DNA from: an uncultured Bacilli bacterium
GTDB lineage: Bacteria; Bacillota_I; Bacilli_A; RF39; UBA660
Reading direction: 5' to 3'
Length of the DNA stretch: 22,125 nt
NCBI GenBank assembly: GCA_947630195.1
Contig: CANRGQ010000017.1
Location: 1 to 22,125, forward strand
Part shown: piece after piece, positions 6,825 to 12,225 of the stretch
Layout of the letters: each line of letters begins with the position of its first letter
Position numbering within the stretch: position 1 is the first letter of the stretch
The notes under the pieces: generated by a model
Databases searched by the model: none
Seen by the model: only the letters and a program-made list of their open reading frames with translations
What the model was told of the DNA's origin: nothing
Position numbers and translations under genes: made by a program

Positions 6825-7319
6825 ATGAAGAATAATAAAGGTTTTACATTAATTGAATTACTAGCGGTTATTGTTGTACTTGCCATTGTTATGGTTTTAG
6901 CCACAACGACAGTTTTACCTTATATGTCTACGGCGAGAGAAGATGCATTTTTGATTGAGGCTTCAAATGCGGTTGAAGCTGCAGATATGGCAATGAACTT
7001 ATATACATTAGGAGATTATACATTTTCTAGTGATTCAAGCGATAGTTTAAAAATAAATAGTGAAGATGGAACAACAACAGCTTGTTTTACAATTAAAAAG
7101 TTAATTGATATATCAGCATACAATGCCGATAAAGAAACATTTGATGGAAAAGTAATTGTGACAACTAAAGATAAGGAAAAAAGTTATATTTTATATTTTA
7201 AGAAAAATAGTGAATTTGCTATAATTGGTGGGACAATTAAAAATTATACTAAAAAAAATAGTGAGATAAAAAATGTTAGTGAGTGGACAGATGATTATTC
7301 CAAATGTAGTGAAAATTAA
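6825..7319 (+). CDS. Type IV major-type prepilin, second of a tandem pair
   Basis: A 164-residue prepilin starting M-K-N-N-K-G-F-T-L-I-E, 10 bp after the previous stop, so cotranscribed with it. The leader and alpha-1 helix are identical in protein and almost identical in DNA to those of the preceding gene (6840-6929 against 6299-6388, differing at only a few third positions). The remainder is only distantly similar, with one Cys in T-A-C-F and one near the C terminus (S-K-C-S), in places equivalent to those of its neighbour. A terminator follows at 7335. The GTAGGTAAAAT stretch before the ATG supplies the ribosome site. Confidence 0.9.
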   Translation: MKNNKGFTLIELLAVIVVLAIVMVLATTTVLPYMSTAREDAFLIEASNAVEAADMAMNLYTLGDYTFSSDSSDSLKINSEDGTTTACFTIKKLIDISAYNADKETFDGKVIVTTKDKEKSYILYFKKNSEFAIIGGTIKNYTKKNSEIKNVSEWTDDYSKCSEN

Positions 7320-7334
7320 ATAATAACTTAAAAG

Positions 7335-7354
7335 TGAGAGAAATCTCATTTTTT
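7335..7354 (+). terminator. Intrinsic terminator of the prepilin genes
   Basis: TGAGA (7335-7339), loop GAAA, TCTCA (7344-7348), then TTTTTT. An upstream AAA run extends the stem against the T-run. It separates the prepilins from the promoter at 7368. Confidence 0.8.
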
Positions 7355-7367
7355 AACTGCAAAATTC

Positions 7368-7396
7368 TTGATTGTATAGGAAAAATGTTGTATAAT
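7368..7396 (+). promoter_or_regulatory. Strong sigma-A-type promoter of the structured RNA
   Basis: TTGATT (7368-7373), a 17-nt spacer, then consensus TATAAT (7391-7396). Transcription should start near 7403. This is one of the best promoters in the window, yet the first open frame after it starts only at 7573, beyond a terminator. Confidence 0.8.
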
Positions 7397-7402
7397 TGAA
7401 AC

Positions 7403-7552
7403 ATACATTGGAGATAACTATTGTATTTTAACGGGAGATAGTAGCCCCAGCCTAGCTTCGGCGACCTAGTAATAGGTAAAACACAAAGTAGAAGCCCCTT
7501 TGCCCTATATGGGCGCTACTAAGAACTTATCTTTTATGGTGAGTTCTTTTTT
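7403..7552 (+). ncRNA. Structured small RNA with its own promoter and terminator, ahead of a PBECR4-like gene
   Basis: About 150 nt between a strong promoter and an intrinsic terminator, with no credible reading frame and a clearly richer G+C patch than its surroundings. A long-range stem closes most of it: TAGTAGC+CCC (7439-7448) with GGG+GCTACTA (7511-7521), one bulged C. A small GC-UUCG-GC hairpin at 7455-7462 and CCTA/TAGG (7451-7454 with 7473-7476) lie inside. It contains two loosely similar units, each with AGTAG, CCCC, GCC and a CTA-rich end. I do not recognise it as tmRNA, 6S, SRP RNA, RNase P, a T-box or a common riboswitch. It could be an RNA antitoxin for the next gene, a leader that attenuates it, or an independent small RNA. 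Confidence 0.65.
7521..7552 (+). terminator. Terminator between the small RNA and the PBECR4-like gene
   Basis: AAGAACTTATC (7521-7531) pairs over all 11 positions, with two G-U pairs, to GGTGAGTTCTT (7538-7548). The T-run follows at 7547-7552. Some read-through would be needed to express the next gene from the upstream promoter. Confidence 0.9.
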
Positions 7553-7572
7553 CGCTTTTAAAGGAGGTATAA

Positions 7573-8151
7573 ATGTTAAAAGAAGCAATAAAAACATTTG
7601 AGGAATTAAAAAAATATGTATATGTAATTGATAGAGGTGAAAAAGGAAACATAGTTATAAGATTTGAAAATTCAAATTTTTATCATTTATTAGGATTGCA
7701 TAAAACTAAAATTAATAATTTTTTTCCTAATAAAATGATGAGTAAGGATAAAATCTATAAATATATAAAAAGAAATGTTGATAAATTTGAAAATATTTTA
7801 AATAATTTACTTAATGAAGAAAATAGGATAAAATTAAGAATATTATCATTTCCATATATATTGAATTTGTTAAATGACACTAATCCTATGTTATATGATT
7901 TAAGTAAAAATAGACCGGTGGGAAGTTTATACAATGGAGATTATGGTCTTTTTAAAATTTTAAAAAATATCTATTGTTTATTTGGATTAAAAATTGATAG
8001 CATTGATAATAAATTTATAAATTGTGCACCTCAAAGTTGGATGCCAAGTGATAGAAAAAATAGTATGATAGAATTTAAAAGGCCAATTTATATGAAAGAA
8101 ATATTAAAAATTCCTCTCAATTTATTTAAAGATGAACTAGTTGAAGTTTAA
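7573..8151 (+). CDS. PBECR4-like nuclease/toxin domain protein
   Basis: A 192-residue protein starting at ATG 7573, after AAAGGAGG. The segment I-V-I-R-F-E-N-S-N-F-Y-H-L-L-G-L-H-K (about residues 26-44) and the long basic helical region after it resemble the PBECR4 family (phage-associated Barnase/EndoU/ColicinE5/RelE-like fold), predicted RNases or toxins of Firmicutes and phages. I recognise the H-L-x-G-L-H-K pattern but cannot confirm it by search. There is no signal peptide or membrane segment. No protein antitoxin gene lies beside it; instead a terminated structured RNA lies directly upstream. It interrupts the run of pilin-like genes and looks like a separately acquired cassette. Confidence 0.6.
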   Translation: MLKEAIKTFEELKKYVYVIDRGEKGNIVIRFENSNFYHLLGLHKTKINNFFPNKMMSKDKIYKYIKRNVDKFENILNNLLNEENRIKLRILSFPYILNLLNDTNPMLYDLSKNRPVGSLYNGDYGLFKILKNIYCLFGLKIDSIDNKFINCAPQSWMPSDRKNSMIEFKRPIYMKEILKIPLNLFKDELVEV

Positions 8152-8190
8152 AAATACTTTGATTTATTTGACAATAACTTGTTAAGAAGT

Positions 8191-8233
8191 AGTAATTTTA
8201 TTTTAAATTTAAAAATATAATTGCTATTTTTTT
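8191..8233 (+). terminator. Possible AT-rich terminator after the PBECR4-like gene
   Basis: AGTAATT (8191-8197) can pair, with one G-U, with AATTGCT (8219-8225), with further A/T pairing inside, followed by a T-run (8227-8233). The stem is weak and overlaps the -35 box of the next promoter. Confidence 0.4.
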
Positions 8234-8249
8234 AATAATTAGGTATAAT
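8221..8249 (+). promoter_or_regulatory. Promoter of the Tad-like operon
   Basis: TTGCTA (8221-8226), a 17-nt spacer and consensus TATAAT (8244-8249), then a strong AAAGGAGGAG ribosome site before the TTG start at 8279. No promoter or terminator is seen again until after 10786, so the five genes 8279-10786 form one operon. Confidence 0.75.
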
Positions 8250-8278
8250 AAAATTAGATAATAAAGGAGGAGATAAAT

Positions 8279-8569
8279 TTGAAAGAAGCGACTGGTGAAT
8301 TAAATATGACTGTTGTTACTGTTGTAGCAATTGCAGCTTTGATGGCTTTCTTTTATTTAATTATTTGGCCTACTATTAAAACTGGTATGACTTTAACGAG
8401 TGCATGTAGTGCATCAAATGGAGAAAAATATGATATGACTACTGACGATGGAGAAATACACTGTGAAGGTGGTTCATGTACTTTTACTGACAAAGATAGT
8501 GGAGCTACAAATAAAAAAGAATGTTCTCAAGCTTCTGGTAATAGAGGCGGCGGTGGCGGCGGCGAATAA
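8279..8569 (+). CDS. Small pilin-like membrane protein with poly-glycine C terminus
   Basis: A 96-residue protein starting at TTG 8279, fixed by AAAGGAGGAG. The N terminus M-K-E-A-T-G is followed by a hydrophobic segment (about residues 11-33) ending I-I-W-P-T-I-K, then a short exported-looking domain with four Cys and a tail R-G-G-G-G-G-G-E. It is a paralogue of the next gene (shared M-K-E-[AS]-T-G-x-L-N, F-F-Y and L/I-x-W-P motifs). The short leader ending in Gly before a hydrophobic helix is compatible with a pilin-like class processed by a prepilin-type peptidase, but no Glu+5 is present. The Gly tail is encoded by a GGC/GGT run that is strikingly GC-rich for this genome. Likely a structural pilin-like subunit; inferred from context. 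Confidence 0.75.
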   Translation: MKEATGELNMTVVTVVAIAALMAFFYLIIWPTIKTGMTLTSACSASNGEKYDMTTDDGEIHCEGGSCTFTDKDSGATNKKECSQASGNRGGGGGGE

Positions 8570-8575
8570 TAGTTT

Positions 8576-8827
8576 ATGAAAGAATCAACTGGTATGCTTA
8601 ATGCCACAGTTGTGGTAGTAATTGCCGTTGGGGTCTTTATGGCCTTTTTTTACTATACGCTGTGGCCAATGATTAAAAGAAACTACAGTATGAATGCTGA
8701 CTGTAGTCGGGCAATATGTGATGAATGTACTAAGAAAGATTCCAAAGGGAACAAAAATTGTGAAATGGTAACATGTCATTTAAGAGATGATCCTAATACG
8801 GAATTTGAGTGTGTTTGGAAAGGCTAA
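8576..8827 (+). CDS. Small Cys-rich pilin-like membrane protein
   Basis: An 83-residue paralogue of the preceding gene, 6 bp after its stop. It opens M-K-E-S-T-G, then a hydrophobic helix (about residues 11-32) ending T-L-W-P-M-I-K-R, then a short domain with six Cys (D-C, I-C, E-C, N-C, T-C, E-C), an even number that suggests three disulfides outside the cell. The ribosome site is poor (the region before the ATG is the GC-rich Gly run and AATAATAGTTT), so translation is probably coupled to the upstream gene. It may form a hetero-pair or alternate with its paralogue in the same filament; the function is not known. Confidence 0.75.
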   Translation: MKESTGMLNATVVVVIAVGVFMAFFYYTLWPMIKRNYSMNADCSRAICDECTKKDSKGNKNCEMVTCHLRDDPNTEFECVWKG

Positions 8828-8839
8828 GGAAGTGAGATA

Positions 8840-9355
8840 GTGCGGGAAGCAATGGGTGGTATTCCTATATTCGAAATTGTTATAGTTTTTATTTTACTTT
8901 TTACAGGTATTATGTGTTTAACTATTAATAGAGCTAAAGCCTATGGAGTTAAAGATGAAATTATAACAATTATAGAAACAGAAGGTACTAATGAAAGTGC
9001 TTCTTCTTTGGCGTTAAGTGAAGAAACTAATAAACTCATTGCGGAACAACTAAACAAAGTAGGATACCGAATTACAGGTAATTGTCCAGAAGGATATCAA
9101 GGTTACAATCGTAATGGTGTCTTAGATAGCAATGGTCAAAATGCGGCCTACTGTATTGGTGTAAATAAAGTATCTGATGTTTTTCAAGCTGATTTAAAAG
9201 AAAAATGTAAGGGATCAAAATGTACTCCAACAAAAGAAGATTTACCTAATATGGTTTATTATGATGTTATTTTATTTTATCAATTAGATATTCCTATAAT
9301 GCGAAGCATATTTAACTTTAAAGTTAGTGGTTCAACAAGAGTATTATTTTGGTAG
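8840..9355 (+). CDS. TadE/TadF-like minor pilin
   Basis: A 171-residue protein starting at GTG 8840 after GGAAGTGA. The N terminus is M-R-E-A-M-G-G-I-P-I-F-E; cleavage after the second Gly would place Glu at +5, as in prepilins. One membrane helix (about residues 10-30) is followed by N-R-A-K-A-Y, a pattern of TadE/TadF minor pilins. An exported region follows with Cys in G-N-C-P and Y-C-I-G (likely a disulfide) and a second pair in K-C-K-G-S-K-C. The C-terminal strand L-D-I-P-I-M-R-S-I-F-N-F-K-V-S-G-S-T-R is matched in the next gene by F-G-L-P-I-F-G-D-L-M-T-F-Q-V-T-G-E-T. Family placement is inferred. Confidence 0.7.
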   Translation: MREAMGGIPIFEIVIVFILLFTGIMCLTINRAKAYGVKDEIITIIETEGTNESASSLALSEETNKLIAEQLNKVGYRITGNCPEGYQGYNRNGVLDSNGQNAAYCIGVNKVSDVFQADLKEKCKGSKCTPTKEDLPNMVYYDVILFYQLDIPIMRSIFNFKVSGSTRVLFW

Positions 9356-9361
9356 GTGTTT

Positions 9362-9796
9362 ATGAGAGAAGCGATAGGTTCAGAAACAATTTTTAAAGCG
9401 GTTATTTTATTTACCCTTATTTTTGCGGCTTTTATAACAGTGGCTATTACGTACAATAAAGCTTATAAAATGAAAAATGAAGCAATGTTTATATTGGAAA
9501 AGTATGAAGGTGTAAATGACCAATCAGTTAGTATTATAAATAACTTCCTAAGTCATAATGGTTATAATACAATGGGGGTATGTGAAAGTGATGAAGTAGG
9601 AGTACCTTCCCTAGATGATAGTGCAACTAAAAGTGGTAATGGCAAAGATAAATATTATTATTGTATGAAAACAACTTCCAAAGGTGGTAAGAGTTTTATA
9701 ACAATTAAAGTTTTCTTTAAATTTGGTTTACCAATATTTGGAGATTTAATGACTTTCCAAGTAACTGGGGAAACTAAAGGTTTAAGAGAAAATTAA
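9362..9796 (+). CDS. TadE/TadF-like minor pilin, paralogue of the preceding gene
   Basis: A 144-residue protein with M-R-E-A-I-G at the start, a hydrophobic helix (about residues 10-30), then Y-N-K-A-Y-K-M-K-N-E, an exported domain with Cys in G-V-C-E and Y-Y-C-M-K, and the C-terminal motif L-P-I-F-G-D-L-M-x-F-x-V-x-G-E-T shared with the preceding protein. ATG 9362 is chosen over a GTG at 9356 because AGGTG sits at the right distance and all four neighbours begin with the same M-[K/R]-E-[A/S] pattern. It follows the previous stop by 6 bp. Probably a minor subunit of the same surface structure. Confidence 0.75.
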   Translation: MREAIGSETIFKAVILFTLIFAAFITVAITYNKAYKMKNEAMFILEKYEGVNDQSVSIINNFLSHNGYNTMGVCESDEVGVPSLDDSATKSGNGKDKYYYCMKTTSKGGKSFITIKVFFKFGLPIFGDLMTFQVTGETKGLREN

Positions 9797-9808
9797 GGAG
9801 GAATTAAA

Positions 9809-10786
9809 ATGAATGTAATTGTATCAAATAAATATCAGACTTTACTAGGAACTTTAAATATTGATGTTATTAAATCAATAAGTGGGGAATTTACAGTTCA
9901 AGATTTAGTTAGTCAATTTACTAATTTTTTCTTTAATAAAATGATTATTGATATAACCGCGATTAAAAATTATGAAAATGTAAATATTATGCGGGAATTA
10001 TCTTTAAATTTTGATATGGAAAAAGTTATTTTACTACTTGATGATTCACCAAAAGTTAATTCTGGTAATTATTTGTCGCAATTAGTATCATTTGGTATTT
10101 ATAATTTCACGAGAAGTATAGAGGCTATTCCTTTTCTAATTGATAATCCTAATTCTTATAAAGATGTAGCGGGTTATCAAAATTTAAATCCTGGAGCTCC
10201 GATGATGGGGATGAAAGGAAAAAAACGTGAAGAGGAAAATCAAGTTAAGATAGAACAAAGGGTTATTGGTTTTAAAAATGTTACGGAACATGCTGGGGCC
10301 ACAACTTTAATCTATATGTTAAAAAAACATTTAGAGGAAGCCTATAAAGTAAAAGCTTTAGAAATCAATAGTACCGATTTTGAATATTTTAATGATAAAA
10401 CTCTAGAGAGTGCTGATTTTATGAATGCGACATTTAAATTAGCCAACTTTAGTGAAGCCGAAGTAGTTTTGGTAGATTTAAATGATGGACCAGAAACTAT
10501 GTGTACGGAAATAATTTATCTAATTGAACCAGGTATTATTAAATTAAATAAGCTAATTAGAAATGATCGGAAAGCATTTGAAAAATTAAAAAATAAAAAA
10601 ATAGTTTTAAATAAGAGCGTCTTAAATAATGATGATGTTAAAGATTTTGAATATGAAAGTGGAAGTAAAGTATTTTTTAATATACCATGTTTAGATGAAA
10701 AGATTGATAATAATAAAAAAGTTAAAGAATTTTTAATTGCTTTAGGTTTTTCAAGACTAGAAGTAGATAAAGATAAAATGTGGTAA
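9809..10786 (+). CDS. TadZ/CpaE-like degenerate MinD-type ATPase
   Basis: A 325-residue cytoplasmic protein starting at ATG 9809 after AAGGAGG. The N-terminal 120 residues look like an atypical receiver-like domain. A linker rich in Met and Lys/Glu (about 125-148) follows, then a MinD/ParA-like region opening R-V-I-G-F-K-N-V-T-E-H-A-G-A-T-T-L (about 151-167). This occupies the place of a P-loop but lacks the conserved Lys residues, as in several TadZ/CpaE proteins that position Tad pilus machines at the cell pole. A Walker-B-like hydrophobic strand V-V-L-V-D-L-N-D follows near 225-232. Its place as last gene of the pilin-like operon supports a Tad-type localisation factor. Nucleotide binding is doubtful. 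Confidence 0.65.
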   Translation: MNVIVSNKYQTLLGTLNIDVIKSISGEFTVQDLVSQFTNFFFNKMIIDITAIKNYENVNIMRELSLNFDMEKVILLLDDSPKVNSGNYLSQLVSFGIYNFTRSIEAIPFLIDNPNSYKDVAGYQNLNPGAPMMGMKGKKREEENQVKIEQRVIGFKNVTEHAGATTLIYMLKKHLEEAYKVKALEINSTDFEYFNDKTLESADFMNATFKLANFSEAEVVLVDLNDGPETMCTEIIYLIEPGIIKLNKLIRNDRKAFEKLKNKKIVLNKSVLNNDDVKDFEYESGSKVFFNIPCLDEKIDNNKKVKEFLIALGFSRLEVDKDKMW

Positions 10787-10812
10787 ATATTAGTAAAAAA
10801 AGAGTTATTTTC

Positions 10813-10847
10813 TTGACATATTTAGATTATTTAGATAAAATTTAGAT
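10813..10847 (+). promoter_or_regulatory. Promoter with three TTTAGAT repeats, upstream of the VirB2-like gene
   Basis: TTGACA (10813-10818), a 17-nt spacer and TAAAAT (10836-10841). TTTAGAT occurs at 10821-10827, 10830-10836 and 10841-10847, that is, in the spacer and over and after the -10. The spacing of 9 and 11 bp would put a bound protein on roughly one face of the helix, so repression is plausible. Confidence 0.65.
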
Positions 10848-10876
10848 AAGAAGAAAAAAGAGAAAGAAGGTTTTTT

Positions 10877-11221
10877 ATGTTATTAGGAGGATTTTGTGGA
10901 CAAACTGCTGATTTATGGCGTATTTTAGGATATGTTGTAGTAGTAATTAAAATAGTAATTCCATTGATTTTAATAATTTTAGGTATGGTTGATTTAGGAA
11001 AAGCTGTTGTATCAAGTGATGAAAAGGCTATTAATAAATCAGTTTCAACATTAATTAAGAGATTTGTTGCAGCAGTTGTTGTATTCTTTGTTCCAACAAT
11101 TGTAAGTGCAATATTTAATGCTTTACATTTAATATCAGATGTTGATGATTATAATACTTGCGTTCAATGTGTAACAAATGTCGGATCTTGTCCTGACCAA
11201 CAACCATTAAGTGCAAATTAA
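10877..11221 (+). CDS. VirB2/TrbC-like small two-helix membrane protein
   Basis: A 114-residue protein starting at ATG 10877 after AAGAAGG. It has two long hydrophobic segments (about residues 16-37 and 62-85) separated by a short charged loop (V-V-S-S-D-E-K-A-I-N-K-S-V-S). Size and topology are those of VirB2/TrbC-type pilins of type IV secretion systems. The motif I-P-L-I-L-I-I-L-G-M-V-D-L-G-K-A-V is typical of this group in low-GC Gram-positives. Cys7 near the N terminus and three Cys in the C-terminal tail (C-V-Q-C, S-C-P) suggest disulfides outside the membrane. It has its own promoter and a terminator after it, so it may be made at a different level from the Tad-like operon. No VirB4, VirD4 or relaxase is nearby. 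Confidence 0.65.
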   Translation: MLLGGFCGQTADLWRILGYVVVVIKIVIPLILIILGMVDLGKAVVSSDEKAINKSVSTLIKRFVAAVVVFFVPTIVSAIFNALHLISDVDDYNTCVQCVTNVGSCPDQQPLSAN

Positions 11222-11230
11222 TTTAAGTAT

Positions 11231-11250
11231 AACCACTTCGGTGGTTTTTT
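11231..11250 (+). terminator. UUCG-loop terminator after the VirB2-like gene
   Basis: AACCAC (11231-11236), TTCG loop, GTGGTT (11241-11246) and a T-run to 11250. A strong intrinsic terminator. Confidence 0.93.
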
Positions 11251-11290
11251 AATTGCCTAAAAATTCTTTAAAAATCAGTATCAAAATTGC

Positions 11291-11326
11291 TTGACATTCA
11301 TATGTTCGTATGATATAATCATATCA
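11291..11326 (+). promoter_or_regulatory. Promoter and operator-like repeats of the Bro-N gene
   Basis: TTGACA (11291-11296), a 17-nt spacer and TATAAT (11314-11319) make a near-consensus promoter. TGATAT-AATC-ATATCA (11311-11326) is a perfect inverted repeat over the -10 box, and CATA-6 nt-TATG (11299-11312) lies in the spacer. These are likely operator sites, which would fit self-regulation. Confidence 0.7.
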
Positions 11327-11344
11327 ATATGGAGGGTGATGGAA

Positions 11345-12205
11345 ATGAACAAAGAAAAATTAGAAACAATATCAAATCTATTTGAAGGAAAAGAAATAAG
11401 AAGTGTATGGAATAGTGAAAAAGGAGATTACTATTATAGTGTAGTGGATGTTATAAGTGCTTTAACTGATAATAATTATGATAAATCAAGAAATTATTGG
11501 AAATGGTTAAAAGGTAAGTTAAACGATGAAGGAAGTCAGTTGGTTAGTATTACTAACCAACTGAAAATGAAAGCTAAAGATGGTAAAAACTATTTAACAG
11601 ATACACTTGATACTAAAGGAATATTTAGACTTATAGAGTCTATTCCTTCGAAACACGCGGAACCATTTAAGTTATGGCTTGCCAATTTAGGAAGTGAAAG
11701 AATAGATGAAGTATTTGATCCTGAAATTGCAATTAAAAAGGCAATTAACTATTATCGAAAAAGAGGATATTCCGAATCATGGATTGAAGCTAGGTTAAAA
11801 GGAATACTAAATAGAAATAAACTTACCGATATATGGCAAGAAGGTGGTATTTCTAAAGATTATGAATATGGAATACTTACTAATGAAATATATAAAGAAT
11901 GGTCGGGAATGAAAGCAAGTGAATATAAAGAATTCAAAGGCCTTCATAAAGAATCTTTAAGAGATAACATGAGTGATATTGAAGTTGTCCTTACTGACTT
12001 AGGAGAAATTGCGACAAGAGAACTTGCTAAAGAACATAAGCCTTTTGGGCTTGAACAAAATAAAGAAATAGCCAAAAGGGGAGGAAAAATTGCTAAAATT
12101 ACTAAAGATTCTTTAGAAAAAGAATTAGGAAGAAATGTTGTTACAAAGAATAATAACTTAAATTATAAATATATTGAAGATAATAAAAAAATAGAAAACA
12201 AATAA
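11345..12205 (+). CDS. Bro-N domain (phage antirepressor-like) protein
   Basis: A 286-residue protein. ATG 11345 has GGAGG at 9 nt; the ATG at 11339 is too close to it. The Bro-N domain covers about residues 15-115: V-W-N-S-E-K-G-D-Y-Y-Y-S-V-V-D-V-I-S-A-L-T, then N-Y-W-K-W-L-K and D-T-K-G-I-F-R-L-I-E-S-I-P-S. The C-terminal part carries the conserved K-P-F-G-L-E-Q-N-K-E-I-A-K-R-G-G-K-I-A segment. This architecture is common in phages, prophages and bacterial chromosomes as 'phage antirepressor' or 'BRO family' proteins; N-terminal domains bind DNA, and the C-terminal role is unknown. No phage genes adjoin it, so it stands alone here. A perfect 27-nt palindrome lies inside the Bro-N coding part (11537-11563). 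Confidence 0.88.
   Translation: MNKEKLETISNLFEGKEIRSVWNSEKGDYYYSVVDVISALTDNNYDKSRNYWKWLKGKLNDEGSQLVSITNQLKMKAKDGKNYLTDTLDTKGIFRLIESIPSKHAEPFKLWLANLGSERIDEVFDPEIAIKKAINYYRKRGYSESWIEARLKGILNRNKLTDIWQEGGISKDYEYGILTNEIYKEWSGMKASEYKEFKGLHKESLRDNMSDIEVVLTDLGEIATRELAKEHKPFGLEQNKEIAKRGGKIAKITKDSLEKELGRNVVTKNNNLNYKYIEDNKKIENK
11537..11563. repeat. Perfect 27-nt palindrome inside the Bro-N coding sequence
   Basis: CAGTTGGTTAGTA (11537-11549), a central T, and TACTAACCAACTG (11551-11563) form 13-bp arms with one unpaired base. It is in frame and encodes Q-L-V-S-I-T-N-Q-L. It could form a stable mRNA hairpin or a DNA cruciform, or be a protein-binding site. No T-run follows, so it is not a terminator. 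Confidence 0.9.
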
Positions 12206-12225
12206 AAAACTCGGCATACCGAGTT
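12203..12225 (-). terminator. Terminator of the minus-strand small coiled-coil gene
   Basis: AACTCGG (12208-12214) and CCGAGTT (12219-12225) pair around a 4-nt loop. Read on the minus strand a T-run follows (12208-12203). The stop codon of the minus gene lies in the stem. On the plus strand there is no T-run, so it acts mainly for the minus transcript. Confidence 0.8.

Noticed and set aside
7403..7552. Riboswitch controlling the downstream gene (T-box, c-di-GMP, SAM, purine, fluoride and others)
   Set aside because: None of the signature motifs I know are present, for example the T-box AGAGA/GGUGGNACCGCG or the c-di-GMP core. A novel cis-regulator cannot be excluded, so it is kept as an unassigned RNA.
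8168..8196. TTGACA at 8168-8173 as a second promoter of the Tad-like operon
   Set aside because: The matching -10 position reads AGTAAT, and the pair at 8221/8244 is clearly better placed.
11291..11344. N-terminal extension of the Bro-N protein from 11291
   Set aside because: It would begin at the -35 box and run through the -10 box. GGAGG points to ATG 11345.
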